A stretch of DNA of 64,000 nt from Atherix ibis. Its lineage: Eukaryota; Arthropoda; Insecta; Diptera; Athericidae. This document shows positions 61,320 through 64,000 of this stretch, piece after piece. The position numbers and the translations under genes are program-made. The DNA lies in NCBI GenBank assembly GCA_958298945.1, contig CATQJD010000003.1, positions 1-64,000 on the forward strand. The letters are read 5' to 3'. The notes beneath the pieces were generated by a model. The model worked only from the letters and a program-made list of their open reading frames with translations, was not told the origin of the DNA and ran no database searches. How positions within the stretch are numbered: the first letter of the stretch is position 1; every line of letters begins with the position of its first letter.

Positions 61320-64000
61320 ACTTCATATTCCTCTTAAACAAGCTACTTCATATTCCTCTTAAACAAACTACTTCATATTCCTCTTAAATATACTACTTCA
61401 TATTCATCTTAAACATACTACTTCATATTCCTCTTAAGCATACTACTTCACATTCCTCTTAAACATACTACTTCATATTCCTCTTAAACATACTACTTCA
61501 TATTCCTCTTAAATATACTACTTCATATTCCTCTTAAATATACTACTTCATATTCCTCTTAAACAAACTACTTCATATTCCTCTTAAACAAGCTACTTTA
61601 TATTACTCTTAAACATACTACTTCACATTCCTCTTAATTATACTACTTTATATTCCTCTTAAACATACTACTTCATATTCCTCTTAAACATACTACTTCA
61701 TATTCCTCTTAAACATACTACTTCATATTTCTCTTAAACATACTGCTTCATATTCCTCTTAAACATACTATTTCATATTCCTCTTAAACATACTACTTCA
61801 TATTCCTCTTAAACAGACTACTTCATATTCCTCTTAAACAAACTACTTCATATTCCTCTTAAATATACTACTTCATATTCCTCTTAAATATACTACTTCA
61901 TATTCCTCTTAAACATACTACTTCATATTCCTCTTAAACATACTACTTCATATTCCTCTTAAACATACTGCTTCATATTCCTCTTAAACATACTACTTCA
62001 TATTCCTCTTAAACATACTACTTCATATTCCTCTTAAACATACTACTTCATATTCCTCTTTAACAAACTACTTCATATTCCTCTTAAATATACTACTTTA
62101 TATTACTCTTAAACATACTACTTCACTTTCCTCTTAAACATACTACTTTATATTCTTCTTAAACATACTACTTCATATTCCTCTTAAACATACTTCTTCA
62201 TATTCCTCTTAAAAATACTTCTTCATATTCCTCTTAAACGTACTACTTCATATTCCCTTTAAATATACTACTTCATATTCCTCTTAAACATACTACTTCA
62301 TATTCCTCTTAAACATACTGCCTCATATTCCTCTTAAACAAACTACTTCATATTCCTCTTAAATATACTACTTCATATTCCTCTTAAACATACTACTTCA
62401 TATTCCTAAAACATACTGCTTCATATTCCTCTTAAACATACTACTTCATATTCCTCTTAAACATACTACTTCATATTCCTCTTAAACATACTACTTTATA
62501 TTCCTCTTAAACATACTACTTCATCATCCTCTTAAATATACTACTTCATATTCCTCTTAAACATACTACTTCATATTCCTCTTAAATATACTACTTCATA
62601 TTCCCCTTAAAAATACTACTTCATATTCCTCTTAAACATACTACTTCATATTCCTCTTAAATATACTACTTCATATGCCCTTTAAATATACTACTTCATA
62701 TTCATCTTAAACAAACTACTTCATATTCCTCTTAAATATACTACTTCATATTCCTCTTAAATATACTACTTCATATTCCTCTTAAGCATACTACTTCATA
62801 TTCCTCCTAAACATACTACTTCATATTTCTTTTAAACATACTACTTCATATTCCTCTTAAACATACTGCTTCATATTCCTCTTAAACATACTACTTCATG
62901 TTCCTCTTAAACATACTACTTCATATTCCTCTTAAACATACTACTTCATATTCCTCTTAAAAATACTGCTTCATATTCCTCTTAAATATACTACTTCATA
63001 TTCCTCTTAAACATACTACTTCATATTCCTCTTAAACATACTACTTCATATTCCTCTTAAAAATACTACTTCATATTCCTCTTAAACAAGCTACTTCATA
63101 TTCCTCTTAAACAAACTACTTCATATTCCTCTTAAATATACTACTTCATATTCATCTTAAACATACTACTTCATATTCCTCTTAAACATACTACTTCACA
63201 TTCCTCTTAAACATACTACTTCATATTCCTCTTAAACATACTACTTCATATTCCTCTTAAATATACTACTTCATATTCCTCTTAAATATACTACTTCATA
63301 TTCCTCTTAAGCAAACTACTTCATATTCCTCTTAAACAAGCTACTTTATATTACTCTTAAACATACTACTTCACATTCCTCTTAAACATACTACTTTATA
63401 TTCCTCTTAAACATACTACTTCATATTCCTCTTAAACATACTACTTCATATTCCTCTTAAACATACTACTTCATATTTCTCTTAAACATACTGCTTCATA
63501 TTCCTCTTAAACATACTACTTCATATTCCTCTTAAACATACTACTTCATATTCCTCTTAAACAGACTACTTCATATTCCTCTTAAACAAACTACTTCATA
63601 TTCCTCTTAAATATACTACTTCATATTCCTCTTAAATATACTACTTCATATTCCTCTTAAACATACTACTTCATATTCCTCTTAAACATACTACTTCATA
63701 TTCCTCTTAAACATACTGCTTCATATTCCTCTTAAACATACTACTTCATATTCCTCTTACACATACTACTTCATATTCCTCTTAAACATACTACTTCATA
63801 TTCCTCTTAAACAAACTACTTCATATTCCTCTTAAATATACTACTTTATATTACTCTTAAACATACTACTTCACATTCCTCTTAAACATACTACTTTATA
63901 TTCTTCTTAAACATACTACTTCATATTCCTCTTAAACATACTTCTTCATATTCCTCTTAAATATACTTCTTCATATTCCTCTTAAACATACTACTTCATA
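61320..64000 (+). repeat. 1748-bp spaced pair at the right edge
   Basis: AAGCTAC at 61340 recurs at 63088 and ACAGACTAC at 61814 recurs at 63562, both at +1748 bp (70 monomers less the two bases lost at 62399). Shared order includes CTTAAAAATAC, ACAAGCTAC, ATATTACTC with CACATT, ACAGACTAC and TTCTTC. The repeat continues to the window edge, so its right limit is unknown. Confidence 0.87.
62399..64000 (+). repeat. 3.5-kb unit, third copy, cut by the window edge
   Basis: Opens with the 23-bp CCTAAAAC monomer (62399-62421, phase 24 to 22 mod 25). It has diverged more than the first two copies: TTCATCATCC near 62520, CCCCTTAAAAATAC near 62603 and ATGCCCTTTAAAT near 62673. No 36-bp monomer is present in the 1.6 kb that can be seen, although one would be expected about 1048 bp in. 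Segments have therefore been exchanged or deleted. Confidence 0.85.

Larger units (their letters stand above)
58940..62398 (+). repeat. 3459-bp higher-order unit, copy 2
   Basis: Length is 138 x 25 + 9, where 9 comes from the 23-bp and 36-bp monomers (-2 and +11). It is therefore five monomers and one 5-bp insertion shorter than copy 1. Landmarks run at +3589 bp up to at least 61340. Private changes include ATATTACTC at about 60900 (a TTCCTC monomer in copy 1), TGTGTATTAC near 60847 and CTTAATTATAC at about 61634. Confidence 0.94.
1..64000 (+). repeat. 25-bp satellite array filling the window
   Basis: Seen directly: one tandem repeat with a 25-bp period covers the window, with no interruption and no inversion. 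A perfect monomer is at 301-325: CATATTCCTC at positions 1-10, TTAAAC at 11-16, ACTACTT at 19-25. Phase tracking gives 2,559 complete monomers plus the 4 bases 63997-64000. The + strand consensus has 8 A, 10 T, 7 C and 0 G. The commonest variants are C16T (AAACAT to AAATAT), T18A (AAACAAAC), A15G (TTAAGC), T3C (CACATT), C1T (TTTATATT), A22G (CTGCTT) and C8A (TTCATCTT). No gene is possible in consensus sequence: a TAA at positions 12-14, with a 25-bp period, stops each forward frame every 75 bp, and the reverse strand has TAG, TAA and TGA in each monomer. Known of such arrays: they usually mark heterochromatin. Location and function are not shown by the sequence. Confidence 0.99.

Noticed and set aside
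1..64000. CRISPR array, because of many short direct repeats
   Set aside because: There are no unique spacers. Repeats abut with no gap and the whole sequence is the repeat, and no cas genes are present.
1..64000. Telomere or telomere-like repeat
   Set aside because: The period is 25 bp and no TTAGGG, TTTAGGG, TTAGG or similar G-cluster motif occurs on either strand of the consensus.
1..64000. Protein-coding tandem repeat (for example a surface or silk-like protein)
   Set aside because: A 25-bp period rotates the frame, so the TAA at positions 12-14 stops every forward frame within 75 bp. The reverse strand has three stop triplets per monomer. Longer runs can come only from chance loss of stops.
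1..64000. A recurring 8-codon reverse-strand ORF starting ATGTTTAAG and ending AAGTAG in most monomers
   Set aside because: It is a consequence of the consensus, has no ribosome-binding or Kozak context that I can see, and is broken at random by common variants such as A15G and C16T. Nothing suggests translation.
1..64000. CENP-B box or other known centromere protein site
   Set aside because: The CENP-B box needs TTCG and CGGG elements. The consensus + strand has no G and the other strand has no C, so it cannot form, and the rare CG variants do not supply it.
1..64000. TATA-like elements (CATATT, AATATAC) as promoters
   Set aside because: They recur every 25 bp through AT richness, with no gene beside any of them.
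1..64000. TTAA tetranucleotides as piggyBac-type insertion sites
   Set aside because: TTAA is part of every monomer. I saw no inserted element or terminal inverted repeat in the window.
1..64000. Triplex (H-DNA) from polypyrimidine runs such as TTCCTCTT
   Set aside because: The run is only eight bases and is broken by A in each monomer, too short and not mirror-symmetric enough for a stable intramolecular triplex.
1..64000. Inverted segments or palindromic junctions
   Set aside because: Every monomer read is in the same direction, and a flipped stretch would show at once as AAGAGGAATATG on the + strand, which I did not find.

Overview
The whole 64 kb window is one uninterrupted satellite DNA array. 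Every base fits a head-to-tail tandem repeat with a 25-bp period. I see no gene, RNA gene, mobile element or unique sequence. A perfect monomer lies at 301-325: it begins CATATTCCTC, has TTAAAC at monomer positions 11-16 and ends ACTACTT. I tracked the 25-bp phase from base 1 to base 64000. It closes exactly if there are 24 monomers of other lengths (23, 24, 26, 30 or 36 bp). That gives 2,559 complete monomers plus 4 bases of another. Both ends of the window lie inside the array and all monomers point the same way.

The array must come from a eukaryotic genome, probably a long-read assembly of constitutive heterochromatin (centromeric, pericentromeric, subtelomeric or a knob-like block). I cannot name the species. 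The consensus is 28% GC with all of it on one strand: 8 A, 10 T, 7 C and no G on the + strand. The complement therefore has no C.

The array is not homogeneous. Variant monomers recur at fixed long distances, which shows nested higher-order repeats (HORs) made by segmental duplication in 25-bp register. Left to right: 0-2.1 kb is weakly ordered; 2.08-5.66 kb holds three copies of a ~1.3-kb unit, the last shortened; 5.7-11.7 kb is a mosaic with 250-, 800-, 1000- and 3625-bp spacings; 11.93-14.93 kb is a 1675-bp tandem duplication; 14.8-27.2 kb is a ~6.1-6.5-kb duplication; 24.54-32.84 kb is a 4150-bp tandem duplication that partly overlaps it; 30.5-39 kb carries copies at 900, 1100, 3200-3250 and 5400 bp; 35.45-39.06 kb recurs at 43.83-47.76 kb; 46.1-49.4 kb has 1675-bp spacing; 49.06-55.35 kb is a clean A-B-A'-B' block with a 3275-bp super-period; and 55.35-64.0 kb carries two complete copies and one partial copy of a ~3.5-kb unit.

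Nothing here acts as a pathway or operon. What can be read is the history: point variants and rare small indels act as lineage tags, and whole-monomer gains and losses of 1 to 15 monomers fit unequal exchange or replication slippage kept in register. No function is shown by the sequence. Heterochromatin, centromere or R-loop roles are hypotheses. HOR limits are approximate unless given as landmark positions; offsets come from reading landmark variants by eye, not from an alignment.
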